From GCA-2746795 sp964643965 (lineage in GTDB: Bacteria > Chloroflexota > Anaerolineae > Promineifilales > Promineifilaceae), in assembly GCA_964643965.1 (NCBI GenBank), contig CAZXVH010000118.1, positions 1-15,695 on the forward strand: 15,695 nt of DNA, read 5' to 3'. Both the position numbers and the translations under genes were made by a program. Each line of letters begins with the position of its first letter. Positions within the stretch are counted from its first letter, which is position 1. The notes under the pieces were generated by a model, which worked only from the letters and a program-made list of their open reading frames with translations, was not told where the DNA came from and searched no databases. Shown one piece after another: positions 1 through 7,531 of the stretch.

Positions 1-1017
1 GTTGAACCGGCCGTAAACAACGCCCGCATGATCATTGATGACGCCTCGGCCGATTTCTCCCATTATCTACAGTATCCTCACGAAGGCGAATCAGGCCTGC
101 CACCTATTCCCCCGGAGTGTGGGCAAATCGTGCCCAATGAAGATGCTTATAATGGCAGCTACCGGCAGATAAGCGCCAATACCTTTCCGATGTGTCAATC
201 TTATTGGCATATCAGGCCGGATGCTTTTACCCCGCCGGGCGCGTATGACGTGTTTGTGAATATACCGCCGGGCAATGGTAAAACATTGGGCGCAGAGTAC
301 ACCATCCGGCACAATGGGGGTGCCAGCACGGCCGTTTTGGTGCAAGCCGCTTATCCCAATGATGAACATGACTCATGGGTCTACATCGGCCGCTACGATT
401 TTGCCATGCAGCCCGGCGCTTTGGAATATATCAAACTGAGCAATCAAACGACCGTGGCCGAGGTTGGCGTCAATCCCAATGTTGTCGCTGATGCTGTGAT
501 GCTGGCTCCAGCCGAAGCCTCCCCACCGCCCGTTGCTGAAATCTACGTTTCCTTTGCCAGCGATGGCGTGGTGGGCAATATCGCCTACGCTGATGAAGAT
601 ATTTTGATGTACGACACAGCAACCGCTGACTGGTCGCTGGTTTTTGATGGTTCAGATGTGGGCCTGGCTAATAGAAATGTCGATGGATTCGATTTTCAGG
701 AGGGGGATATTTATCTTAGTTTGAACTGGTCGGACAAGACGCAGCTTTATCGCTTTTCGCCCACTTCGCTGGGTGAGGAAACGGCCGGTGATCTGCAAGT
801 TTTGTTCTTCAGCGAGGAACTGCTGGATGAAAAAAATGAGGATGTGGATGGTTTTAGTTTTGCGCCTGGGGGTTCTTATCTGTTTAGTACGGTAGGAACG
901 GCCGATACCAAGGGCGGCAGCTTTAACGATGAGGATGTGTTCAGCTATACCCATCGTCCCGATGGGTACGAGGGGGGGCCTTTGCCCTATACTGGCAAGG
1001 CGCAGCCGCTGGTTTAA
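1..1017 (+). CDS. Secreted surface protein, N-terminal part cut by window edge (golvesin-like domain + propeller-like repeats)
   Basis: The frame is open from base 1 (no start in the window) to TAA at 1015-1017, so the true start lies upstream. At about 130-510 the protein resembles the golvesin C-terminal/xanthan-lyase carbohydrate-binding-like domain: motifs GAYDVFVNIP, AEYTIRHNGG, SWVYIGRYDF and NVVADAVMLAPA fit that fold. From about 540 there are imperfect beta-propeller-like repeats: an aromatic strand and (D)GSDVGL, then a (V)DGF turn and an IYLS or YLFST strand. Such proteins are normally exported and bind cell-surface or extracellular polymers. The stop is probably not the natural end: the same repeat pattern resumes in another frame after a G7 run at 972-978 (see the next entry). 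Domain naming is from memory of the family; exact ligand is unknown. Confidence 0.7.
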   Translation, partial: VEPAVNNARMIIDDASADFSHYLQYPHEGESGLPPIPPECGQIVPNEDAYNGSYRQISANTFPMCQSYWHIRPDAFTPPGAYDVFVNIPPGNGKTLGAEYTIRHNGGASTAVLVQAAYPNDEHDSWVYIGRYDFAMQPGALEYIKLSNQTTVAEVGVNPNVVADAVMLAPAEASPPPVAEIYVSFASDGVVGNIAYADEDILMYDTATADWSLVFDGSDVGLANRNVDGFDFQEGDIYLSLNWSDKTQLYRFSPTSLGEETAGDLQVLFFSEELLDEKNEDVDGFSFAPGGSYLFSTVGTADTKGGSFNDEDVFSYTHRPDGYEGGPLPYTGKAQPLV

Positions 1018-1781
1018 CTAACGAGTCTGAAGACATCAACGGTATTGGGTTAGACACCTTCACCAATAAACTCTATCTGACGACAACCGGACCCTTTTCT
1101 ACGCCTGCCACCAGCGGTGATGGCGCTGATATTTTTGCCTGTTATACGAGCGGAGAGTGTGAAAACGGCCGTTACTGGAACGGTTCAGCCCATGGTCTCG
1201 GCGCCGCCCAGGTAGACGGGCTTTCCCTGACGCCTGTCTCGACATGCACCCGCTTTACCAACGGCGGTTTTGAGCAGCAGTTACGCTGCTGGACGGTAGA
1301 TGGATCTTCGCCCTCGGCAAACTGGTTTCCCACGACAGACGAGGCGCATACCGGTAATTTTAGCGCTCAAGGGCAAGCTTCTGGAGGAACTGTTAATGAT
1401 GTATATTTATTAAGTTCAGCATTTGTGGTACTACAAGACACATCCTACAGTTTCCAGTTTTATGGTAAAAAGCTGGAAGTAATGGATGAAAAGAATTATT
1501 GGGTTCTGAAGGGGAGAATTGGGTGGTATCAAGGAGAACAAGGAGAACAATCCTTTGTTGACGAAACTATAGTTGGTAGATTTGATAATACCGTTTATCC
1601 TACAGATTGGGCTTTATTTTCCACCGGCTTTATCTGCCCCCCACCGGCAGCAGATAGTGGGAGATGGGAATTTACTTTTTCTTTTTTTGATGGGAGCGGC
1701 GTTAAAGCTGTTGTTATTGACGACGTTTATATCATTACCCACACTCAGCCAGGCTCCTGCCCGTTCATTGAGTCCCAGTAG
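978..1781 (+). pseudogene. Frameshifted C-terminal continuation of the preceding surface protein
   Basis: Reading from 978 in the third frame gives an uninterrupted protein to TAG at 1779-1781. It starts with FALYWQGAAAGLTNESEDI and runs on to KLYLTTTGPF, which matches the repeat units of the upstream frame (WSLVFDGSDVGLANRNVDGF, IYLSLNW). It then passes into a domain beginning NGGFEQQLRCW and ending VVIDDVYI, typical of jelly-roll carbohydrate-binding-like domains at the end of secreted proteins. No good start codon or ribosome site exists near 978; a GTG at 1425 would give only 118 residues. One extra G in the run at 972-978 would join both parts into one gene. Either the G-run is a sequencing or assembly error, or the gene is really broken or phase-variable. 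Confidence 0.65.
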
Positions 1782-1832
1782 GTCTGTCAGGCTGCGCTCT
1801 GTTTTCATTATAGTAGCGGGGGGTAACGGCCG

Positions 1833-2222
1833 TTATTCCCGCCGCGCCACCACCACAGAACTCACCCAGTTTGAAAACTGTTCACGCGACATCATCCCTG
1901 AGGCAACTTGCAAAACAACCTTTTCTTGCTCATCGGTTGAACTCTGAATTTCAAAACCATTGAGGAACAAAGAAATCTCCATAGCTGCATGGCCGGTGCG
2001 TTTATTACCATCTAAAAACGGGTGATTTTGGATAATGGAAAAACCGAGGGTAGCTGCTTTTTCAGCGAGTGTGGGATAAAGTTCGGCGCCATCAAATGTC
2101 ATACGAGGTTGCGCCAAAGAGGACTCTAGCCTGTCTAGATCACGCACCCCGAATGAGCCTCCCGTCTGTGCTATCAAGCGATCATGCAAGGTTAACACTT
2201 CGTTTAATGTCAGGTAGCGCAC
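1833..2222 (-). CDS. doc: Doc/Fic-family toxin (death-on-curing type)
   Basis: 129 residues, the usual Doc length. The Fic active-site loop HPFLDGNKRTGHA lies at residues 67-79 (catalytic His67, Asp71, Asn73, Lys74, Arg75). Doc-family toxins transfer a phosphate or nucleotide to a target; P1 Doc phosphorylates EF-Tu and halts translation. The N-terminal LTLNEVLTLHDRLIAQTGG and the GVRDLDRLESSLAQP stretch are also typical of Doc. The start is GTG at 2220-2222, two bases after the TGA of the upstream antitoxin, so the pair is translationally coupled. The motif is intact, so the toxin is probably active. The partner is an RHH-like protein and not a classical Phd. Confidence 0.9.
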   Translation of the reverse strand: MRYLTLNEVLTLHDRLIAQTGGSFGVRDLDRLESSLAQPRMTFDGAELYPTLAEKAATLGFSIIQNHPFLDGNKRTGHAAMEISLFLNGFEIQSSTDEQEKVVLQVASGMMSREQFSNWVSSVVVARRE

Positions 2223-2224
2223 AA

Positions 2225-2425
2225 TCAGGCCGAAAGTCTTTTATAAAGGGTTTCGTTTTTCTGCAAAACGTAATCAAGCGCTTCCTGGAACGATTCTTCT
2301 GGAGAAGCCACCAATTCTTCGACGCTGGCGCGTACCAGGTCTTCCGGCGCGACGTTGTGGCGCTGGGCTAACGCTTGCAGCTTCATCATTAAATCATCGG
2401 TTACAGCAATTGTGATTGATGTCAT
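2225..2425 (-). CDS. Ribbon-helix-helix (CopG-like) antitoxin, partner of Doc
   Basis: About 66 residues from the ATG at 2423-2425; a longer start at 2449 would add eight residues but lacks a plausible ribosome site, whereas GGGA lies upstream of 2425. The N-terminal TSITIAVTDDLMMKLQALA followed by HNVAPEDLVRASVEELVA has the beta-strand/helix/helix pattern of RHH DNA-binding proteins; the acidic C-terminal third (SPEESFQEALDYVLQKNE) is typical of a toxin-wrapping antitoxin tail. It is expected to neutralise Doc and repress its own operon. It sits directly upstream of doc with a 2-nt gap. A perfect 12-bp palindrome at 2497-2508 upstream could be its operator, but this is unproven. Confidence 0.7.
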   Translation of the reverse strand: MTSITIAVTDDLMMKLQALAQRHNVAPEDLVRASVEELVASPEESFQEALDYVLQKNETLYKRLSA

Positions 2426-2496
2426 GGCATTTCCCACTCTAAAATTCAAGATTATTTATCCACACGTCCCCATTTTATCAGAAAACGATTGAATTT

Positions 2497-2508
2497 ACGG
2501 AATTCCGT
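2497..2508. promoter_or_regulatory. Perfect 12-bp palindrome, possible TA operator
   Basis: ACGGAATTCCGT is self-complementary. It touches the first base of the hoxW stop codon and lies about 70 bp upstream of the RHH antitoxin start. RHH antitoxins bind short palindromes, so an operator role is possible. I could not find a convincing -35/-10 pair around it, so it may simply be chance. Confidence 0.25.
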
Positions 2509-2996
2509 TAACCAATGAGCTTTCTAATGTGCCGTAACACCTCTGGCAGCGCCCCTGCCACCGTCTCTGACAACCCTTCACCATAGCCGAGAGAAACGGC
2601 CGTTACTGTCACCAAATACGCGCGGGGAAAACGGCCGTACAAATCACGGGCATACCCCACCAACCCAGCCGGATCAAAATGATGCGTAAACGCCCCCATC
2701 TTCATGTCCGCAGGACCAATTTCCCGCACCACCACCGTCCCCGGCTCCCCTTCCACCGACGCATCTACAAAAATCACCAACCCTGCCTCACTCACTTCCT
2801 CCGCCAACTCCGGTAAAAGCTGATGCGTAGCGAATAATTGAAGAACTTGTCCTGAGCTTGTCGAAGGATTAAAGAGTAAAGATTGATGATTTCTATCTTC
2901 CGTTTGCTGCCTTTCAATTTCTTCCACAACCCGCCAACCAACCCCATCATCTTCCCGCAACGGATTGCCGTACCCAATCACCAAAACTTTAACCAT
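2508..2996 (-). CDS. hoxW: [NiFe]-hydrogenase maturation endopeptidase (HoxW/HyaD family)
   Basis: 162 residues. The family N-terminus GYGNPLREDDGVG (residues 8-20) carries the conserved Asp at about 17; further family landmarks are HQLLPELAE (59-67), VIFVDAS (74-80, Asp78) and THHFDP (104-109, His105/106). Asp17, Asp78 and the His are the expected nickel-sensing residues. The enzyme checks that Ni has been inserted into HoxH and then cuts its C-terminal tail. It lies downstream of hoxH on the same strand, after a hairpin. Residues 43-52 (PSTSSGQVL region) are encoded by a dispersed 27-bp repeat (2842-2868) and, with flanking residues, form an extra loop before the conserved HQL; the catalytic residues are untouched, so the protein is probably still functional. 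Confidence 0.9.
   Translation of the reverse strand: MVKVLVIGYGNPLREDDGVGWRVVEEIERQQTEDRNHQSLLFNPSTSSGQVLQLFATHQLLPELAEEVSEAGLVIFVDASVEGEPGTVVVREIGPADMKMGAFTHHFDPAGLVGYARDLYGRFPRAYLVTVTAVSLGYGEGLSETVAGALPEVLRHIRKLIG
2842..2868 (+). repeat. 27-bp dispersed repeat, copy 1 (inside hoxW)
   Basis: Contains CCTGAGCTTGTCGAAGGA and is identical over 27 bp to 10784-10810, in the same orientation. On the coding (-) strand it is read in frame as NPSTSSGQVL. I recall this element as a short repeat seen in many environmental genomes, often translated as an STSSGQ peptide; here the two copies are direct evidence that it is dispersed. Confidence 0.85.
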
Positions 2997-3050
2997 AAAA
3001 CCACACGTATCTTCTCAATATTCTGGGGTGACGAAGGCTGTCCATCATCC

Positions 3051-3098
3051 CCTAAAATAAAAAATACGCCAAAAGTTTTGCAAAACGTTTGACGTATT
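3051..3098 (-). terminator. Rho-independent terminator-like hairpin after hoxH
   Basis: Arms 3063-3080 and 3081-3098 are inverted repeats of 18 bases. As RNA from the - strand, 17 of 18 positions can pair (one a G-U wobble, one C-U mismatch), with the centre opening as the loop. The stem is followed on the - strand by TTTTATTTTA (3053-3062). This fits a terminator for the hox operon, about 44-90 nt past the hoxH stop. The stem is AT-rich, so it may be leaky or instead act as a processing site or operator before hoxW. Confidence 0.6.
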
Positions 3099-3141
3099 CA
3101 ATCGAAAACTATCCGTTTTTTTCTAAATCCCTGTAGCCACC

Positions 3142-4566
3142 CTACGCCTGAAACTTCTCATCCAACACCGCCCCATCTGGCGCCAGCAGCTGCACTTGCA
3201 GCGGCATCTGCCCAAAGGCATGAGTGGAGCAGCTCAAGCACGGGTCAAAGGTGCGAATCACCGCTTCCACGCGGTTGAGCATCCCTTCTTGAATCTTCTC
3301 GCCGCGCACAAAATGCTTGGCAACCTGGAACACGCCCTTATTCATCGCCAGGTTATTATTGCCCGTAGCGATAATCATGTTCACCCATTCAATATGCCCA
3401 TCCCGGTTGATCTTGTAATGGTGCAGCAGCGTACCGCGCGGCGCCTCCGACATGCCCACGCCCTCAAACGCATTCGGTTCCGCATGGGCGCGTACATGGT
3501 CATCCAGAATATCCGGGTCATTGAGCAAATCACGAATGCGCTCAATGCAGTAGACGATTTCGATAAGCCGGGCATAATGGTAATGGAACGAGCTTAACAC
3601 CGCCCCGCGCTGCAAGCCACGAAACTCCGCCCATTCCTGGTCGGCGCGCTCTGTGCCACAGCGAGAAATGATGTTCATACGCGCCAACGGCCCCACCCGG
3701 AAAATGCCATTGGGATAACCCATGGGCCGGTAGTAAGGTGATTTCAGATACGAATCCGGCTCCACCGCTTCCGCCATCCAATCCTGGTAAGAAGCTGGCT
3801 CAAGCTGGTCGGCCACAATCTCGCCGACCGCATTGACAATGCGAATCTTGCCCGCATACATCGACAATTCGCCAGCCGGGTTCACCATGCCCATAAACAG
3901 GGTGGGGAAATTGGCAAAGGTGCGGATTTCATCGTCGAACTGACCAAATGTAACTTTATACCAATCCAACGTGCGCTGCGCCTGTACCAGCGCCTCGGGA
4001 ATCCTCGCCAAAATGGTGTCCCGATCTGCGGCCGCCAGCGGATGGCTGACGCCGCCCGGCACAATCCAGGCCGGATGAATGCGCTTGCCGCCCAGCAGTT
4101 CGATGATTTGCTGGCCGAATTTACGCAGGGCGATGCCATCCATTGCCAACTGTGGTTTGGATTGGGCCACGCCAAACAGGTGACGTTTGGCCGGGTCGGC
4201 GTCCATGCCCATCACCAAATCCGGCGAGGAGAGATGGAAAAAGCTCAAGGCGTGAGACTGGATGATCTGGCTCAAGTTCATGATGCGGCGCAGGTTTCTG
4301 GCCGTGCGCGGCGGGGTGACGGCCAACAGGGCGTCACAGGTTTTAGCGGAGGCGATCAGATGGCTGACCGGGCAAATACCACAGACTCGGGCGGTCAGTG
4401 CAGGCATTTCATGAAACGGCCGTCCTTCCGACAACTTCTCAAAGCCTCTAAACTGGGTCACATGAAAACGGGCGTCTTCCACCTGACCGTTATCATCCAT
4501 TTGAATCGTTATTTTGCTGTGCCCCTCAATACGGGTCACGGGATCAATCGTAATTGTTCTGCTCAT
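3142..4566 (-). CDS. hoxH: NAD-linked [NiFe] hydrogenase large subunit HoxH
   Basis: 474 residues, normal for HoxH. The two NiFe ligand pairs are visible: RVCGICPVSH (Cys62, Cys65) and DPCLSCSTH (Cys443, Cys446, ending His449). The 25-residue tail after His449 (AFGQMPLQVQ...) is the part cleaved by HoxW. The N-terminal ITIDPVTRIEGHSK is the standard large-subunit signature. It heterodimerises with HoxY and carries out reversible H2 oxidation/H+ reduction in the cytoplasm; no signal peptide or membrane segment is present. The start ATG at 4564-4566 follows GGAG. The overall sequence and gene order fit group 3d. It carries one ACGGCCGT site (4416-4423) at its GRPFHE codons. Confidence 0.96.
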   Translation of the reverse strand: MSRTITIDPVTRIEGHSKITIQMDDNGQVEDARFHVTQFRGFEKLSEGRPFHEMPALTARVCGICPVSHLIASAKTCDALLAVTPPRTARNLRRIMNLSQIIQSHALSFFHLSSPDLVMGMDADPAKRHLFGVAQSKPQLAMDGIALRKFGQQIIELLGGKRIHPAWIVPGGVSHPLAAADRDTILARIPEALVQAQRTLDWYKVTFGQFDDEIRTFANFPTLFMGMVNPAGELSMYAGKIRIVNAVGEIVADQLEPASYQDWMAEAVEPDSYLKSPYYRPMGYPNGIFRVGPLARMNIISRCGTERADQEWAEFRGLQRGAVLSSFHYHYARLIEIVYCIERIRDLLNDPDILDDHVRAHAEPNAFEGVGMSEAPRGTLLHHYKINRDGHIEWVNMIIATGNNNLAMNKGVFQVAKHFVRGEKIQEGMLNRVEAVIRTFDPCLSCSTHAFGQMPLQVQLLAPDGAVLDEKFQA

Positions 4567-4634
4567 AGGATTTCTCCATTCGTGGCGGGTTGCGGGTCGC
4601 TCGTGGCGGGCTTGCCACTTGCTACTCGCCGCTT
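4567..4634. other. hoxY-hoxH spacer with repeated CGTGGCGGG
   Basis: This 68-nt gap is the widest within hoxEFUYH, whose other junctions overlap or nearly touch. It contains CGTGGCGGG twice (4581-4589, 4602-4610) and a TGGC/GCCA mini-hairpin, and looks like simple-repeat-derived sequence. The hoxH ribosome site (GGAG) lies at its hoxH end. Confidence 0.4.
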
Positions 4635-5171
4635 CTAAGCCCCAAACCTCGTCATATTCGTCAAATCAGGAATACGCCCTTCCAGCAATTCCGAGAGGAC
4701 GAAGAAAATCGTGTCCGCATGAGGGGGACAGCCAGGGACAAACACATCCACATCTACCACCTGATGCACCGGCACAGACGTCTTCAACAGCGCCGGAATC
4801 ACTTCCACCGGGATCTGTCGATTGTGATCGGCATTTTCGATGTAGGCGCGCTCCAGCACATCTTGCGCCTTGAACGGATTGCGCATCCCCGGCACATTGG
4901 CCGTCACCGCACAGTCTCCGAGCGACACCAAAATCTTGGTATGGGCGCGTACCTTCTTGATTTTCGCCAAATCATCTTCATTGCTGACCGCCCCTTCCAC
5001 CAGCGTCACATCCGCCATTTCTGGGAACGTTTTAATATCGACTAACGGGCTGTAAACCAGGTCTGCCTTCTCTGCAATTTGTAGGATGCGTTCGTCAATG
5101 TCCAGAAAAGACATATGGCAGCCTGAACAGCCATCCAGCCAAACCGTTGCCATGATTGCTTTATCACTCAT
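4635..5171 (-). CDS. hoxY: NAD-linked [NiFe] hydrogenase small subunit HoxY
   Basis: 178 residues, the short form with only the proximal [4Fe-4S] cluster. Ligands are visible in order: WLDGCSGCHMSFLDID (Cys15, Cys18), LGDCAV (Cys87) and VPGCPPHAD (Cys148). No Tat signal is present, so it is cytoplasmic. It passes electrons between the NiFe site in HoxH and the iron-sulfur chain of HoxU. The start ATG at 5169-5171 lies 3 nt after the hoxU stop and is preceded by GAGAGGA. Its stop is TAG at 4635-4637. Confidence 0.95.
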   Translation of the reverse strand: MSDKAIMATVWLDGCSGCHMSFLDIDERILQIAEKADLVYSPLVDIKTFPEMADVTLVEGAVSNEDDLAKIKKVRAHTKILVSLGDCAVTANVPGMRNPFKAQDVLERAYIENADHNRQIPVEVIPALLKTSVPVHQVVDVDVFVPGCPPHADTIFFVLSELLEGRIPDLTNMTRFGA

Positions 5172-5174
5172 TAT

Positions 5175-5897
5175 TTAATCCTCTCGCATCAACTTCAGGT
5201 AAGGTAACCAATCGCGCCGCTTTTCCATTTCACCGGCCGATTTGCCTTTATTGAATAGGGCGCCAGTCGGGCAAATATTGACGCATTTGCCGCAGCTGGT
5301 GCAGGTATCGGCGTCGCCCCAGGGCTGGTTTAGATCATGAATGATGCGGGTATTGACGCCCCGCCCCATCACCCCTTTGGTGGCTGCTCCTTCCACCTCA
5401 CTGCAAACGCGCACACACCGTTGACACAAAATGCAGCGGTTGTGATCCATCACAAAATAATTATGTGACATGTCTACGGGTACAGAGGGGTTGAGATAAG
5501 GTACGCCAATATGGGTCATGCCCAGTTTTACCGACATAAATTGCAAATCGCAGTTGCCGTTGGAGACACATACGGAGCAAACATGGTTCCGTTCTGAAAA
5601 GAGAAAATCGAGAATCATGGTGCGATACCCATGCAGCTTTTCAGAGTTGGTGACCACTTCCATGCCTTCGCGGGCGGTGGTCATGCAGGCGGGTTGCAGC
5701 TTATTAGCGCCTTTAATTTCCACCATGCACAGCCGACAGCCGCCATATTCAGACAAGCCTTCCATGTGGCATAAGGTGGGGATAAAGATGTCGTTTTCTT
5801 GCGCCAGTTCCAGGATAGTTTCATGTTCTCGGGCGGCGACATCTTTGCCGTCTATTTTCAGCGTTTTAATGGTTCTTGCTTGGGATGAGCGTTTCAT
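5175..5897 (-). CDS. hoxU: Hydrogenase diaphorase iron-sulfur subunit HoxU (NuoG-N-terminal-like)
   Basis: 240 residues. Visible cluster motifs in order: [2Fe-2S] Cys43, Cys54, Cys57, Cys71 (EYGGCRLCMVE); His105-x-C-x2-C-x5-C (residues 105-116) for a Nuo-type His-ligated [4Fe-4S]; and two ferredoxin-type C-x2-C-x2-C-x3-C sets at 155-165 and 199-209. It wires HoxF to HoxY. The start ATG at 5895-5897 overlaps the hoxF TGA by 4 nt (ATGA) and follows GGAGGTGG, showing translational coupling. The protein ends right after the second ferredoxin motif, without the molybdopterin-like part of NuoG, as expected for HoxU. Confidence 0.95.
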   Translation of the reverse strand: MKRSSQARTIKTLKIDGKDVAAREHETILELAQENDIFIPTLCHMEGLSEYGGCRLCMVEIKGANKLQPACMTTAREGMEVVTNSEKLHGYRTMILDFLFSERNHVCSVCVSNGNCDLQFMSVKLGMTHIGVPYLNPSVPVDMSHNYFVMDHNRCILCQRCVRVCSEVEGAATKGVMGRGVNTRIIHDLNQPWGDADTCTSCGKCVNICPTGALFNKGKSAGEMEKRRDWLPYLKLMRED

Positions 5898-7531
5898 GCC
5901 ACCACCTCCGCTTTTTCTAAGGCTACCAGTTCCTTACCGTCGGTTAGCAAATCCAGATATTCCTGGCGGAAATAGCGCAGGGTACTCATCACGGGGTTCG
6001 GCGCCGTTTGGCCGAGTCCGCAAAGACTGGTTTCGCGCACCATGTCGCATAGTTTTTCCAACAGCGCTAAATCGCGGGAATTGCCTTCCCCTTTGTAAAT
6101 TTTGTCCAGGATGTTGTGCATATGCACCGTTCCCACCCGACAAGGCACACATTTGCCGCACGATTCTGTCATGCAGAATTCCATGAAGTAGCGGGCCACA
6201 TCGACCATGGACGAAGAGTCGTTCATGATGATCATACCACCAGACCCCATGATGGAGCCGAGTTCGTGCAGGGAGTCGTAGTCAACGGCCGTTTCAAAAT
6301 AATCAACTGGAATGCAACCCCCAGAAGGGCCGCCCGTTTGCACCGCTTTGCAGCTGCCTTCAGAAACGCCGCCGCCTATATCGAACACGATTTCGTTGAG
6401 CGTGGTGCCCATCGGCACTTCGATGATGCCCGTGTTCTTGATAGAACCGGCCAGAGCGAAAACCTTGGTACCTTTGCTGTTGGCCGTACCGATGCTCGCG
6501 TACCAGTCGCCGCCGTTGCGCATGATAGGCGGCACATTGGCGAAGGTTTCCACGTTGTTGATGAGGGTGGGATGTCCCCAGAGGCCATATTCGGCCGGAT
6601 AGGGGGGTCTGGGACGGGGCGTGCCACGTTTGCCTTCGATGGAGGCGATGAGAGCGGTCTCTTCGCCGCAGACAAAGGCGCCGGCGCCGATGCGAATCTC
6701 AATGTTGAAGTTAAAGGTTGTGCCGCAGACGTTGCTGCCCAGGATGCCCATGCGCTTCGCCTGCCGGATGGCCAGTTGCAGCCGTTTGATGGCCAATGGA
6801 TATTCACCGCGCACGTAGACGTAGCCTTCGCTGGCGCCCACCGCATAACCGGCCAACGCCATGCCTTCCAGAATGCGATGGGGATCGCTTTCCAGCACCG
6901 TGCGATCCATAAAAGCGCCCGGGTCGCCTTCGTCGGCGTTGCAGATGATGTATTTGATGGGGCCGTCCATTTTGGCGACGGTGTTCCATTTGAGACCAGT
7001 GGGATAGCCTCCGCCACCCCGTCCGCGCAGCCCACTGGTTACGATTTCGTCGATGACTTCGCCCGGCGTCATTTCGGAAACGGCCGTTAACAATCCCGTA
7101 TATCCACCAGCCGCAATGTATTCCTCAATCCGTTCTGGGTCAATTTTGCCGCTATTTTCCAGGGCAATCTTCAGCTGGCGTTGGAAGAACGGCACATTGA
7201 TGTCTAGTTCTAATCGTTTAACCGGTTCTGCGCCGAGAGAGGCCACAATTTCGTCAGCGTCAGCGGCAGTCACATGCTGGTACATCACCGACTCTGTTTT
7301 GTCGTCATGCGTGGAATCCACAACCACCAGCGGCCCTTCTGCACAAAGACCCATACAGCCGACGCCTTTCACTTTACAACCATGTTCGTCGGCGCCTGCT
7401 TTCAGGGCGTCAAGAACTGCATCACTTTGCGAGGATAAGCAGCCGGCTGCCAAACATACTTTGACGGTATGGGGTTGTTCAGCGGCGCGGACCTGTTCTT
7501 CTGCGCTGATTTGTTCAAATTTTTCATACAT
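5894..7531 (-). CDS. hoxF: Hydrogenase diaphorase flavoprotein HoxF (NuoF-like, NAD(H)-binding)
   Basis: 545 residues. Residues about 20-100 form a thioredoxin-like [2Fe-2S] domain (Cys26, Cys31, Cys59, Cys63). The NuoF core follows: GLRGRGGGGYPTG at 167-179 (FMN/NADH-binding glycine loop), NADEGDPGAFMDR at 198-210, GAGAFVCGEETAL at 282-294, and the N3-type [4Fe-4S] ligands ESCGKCVPC (458, 461, 464) with Cys504. It exchanges electrons with NAD(H) through FMN. The start ATG at 7529-7531 lies inside the hoxE end (8-nt overlap) and is preceded by AGGAGGTGA. Two AACGGCCGTT sites (6284, 7079) are tolerated in the gene. The long open frame on the opposite strand at 6116-7090 is a shadow. Confidence 0.96.
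   Translation of the reverse strand: MYEKFEQISAEEQVRAAEQPHTVKVCLAAGCLSSQSDAVLDALKAGADEHGCKVKGVGCMGLCAEGPLVVVDSTHDDKTESVMYQHVTAADADEIVASLGAEPVKRLELDINVPFFQRQLKIALENSGKIDPERIEEYIAAGGYTGLLTAVSEMTPGEVIDEIVTSGLRGRGGGGYPTGLKWNTVAKMDGPIKYIICNADEGDPGAFMDRTVLESDPHRILEGMALAGYAVGASEGYVYVRGEYPLAIKRLQLAIRQAKRMGILGSNVCGTTFNFNIEIRIGAGAFVCGEETALIASIEGKRGTPRPRPPYPAEYGLWGHPTLINNVETFANVPPIMRNGGDWYASIGTANSKGTKVFALAGSIKNTGIIEVPMGTTLNEIVFDIGGGVSEGSCKAVQTGGPSGGCIPVDYFETAVDYDSLHELGSIMGSGGMIIMNDSSSMVDVARYFMEFCMTESCGKCVPCRVGTVHMHNILDKIYKGEGNSRDLALLEKLCDMVRETSLCGLGQTAPNPVMSTLRYFRQEYLDLLTDGKELVALEKAEVVA

Noticed and set aside
6116..7090. 324-residue open frame on the + strand
   Set aside because: It is antisense to hoxF, has a His/Ala/Gly-rich composition without any family motif, and hoxF is certain.
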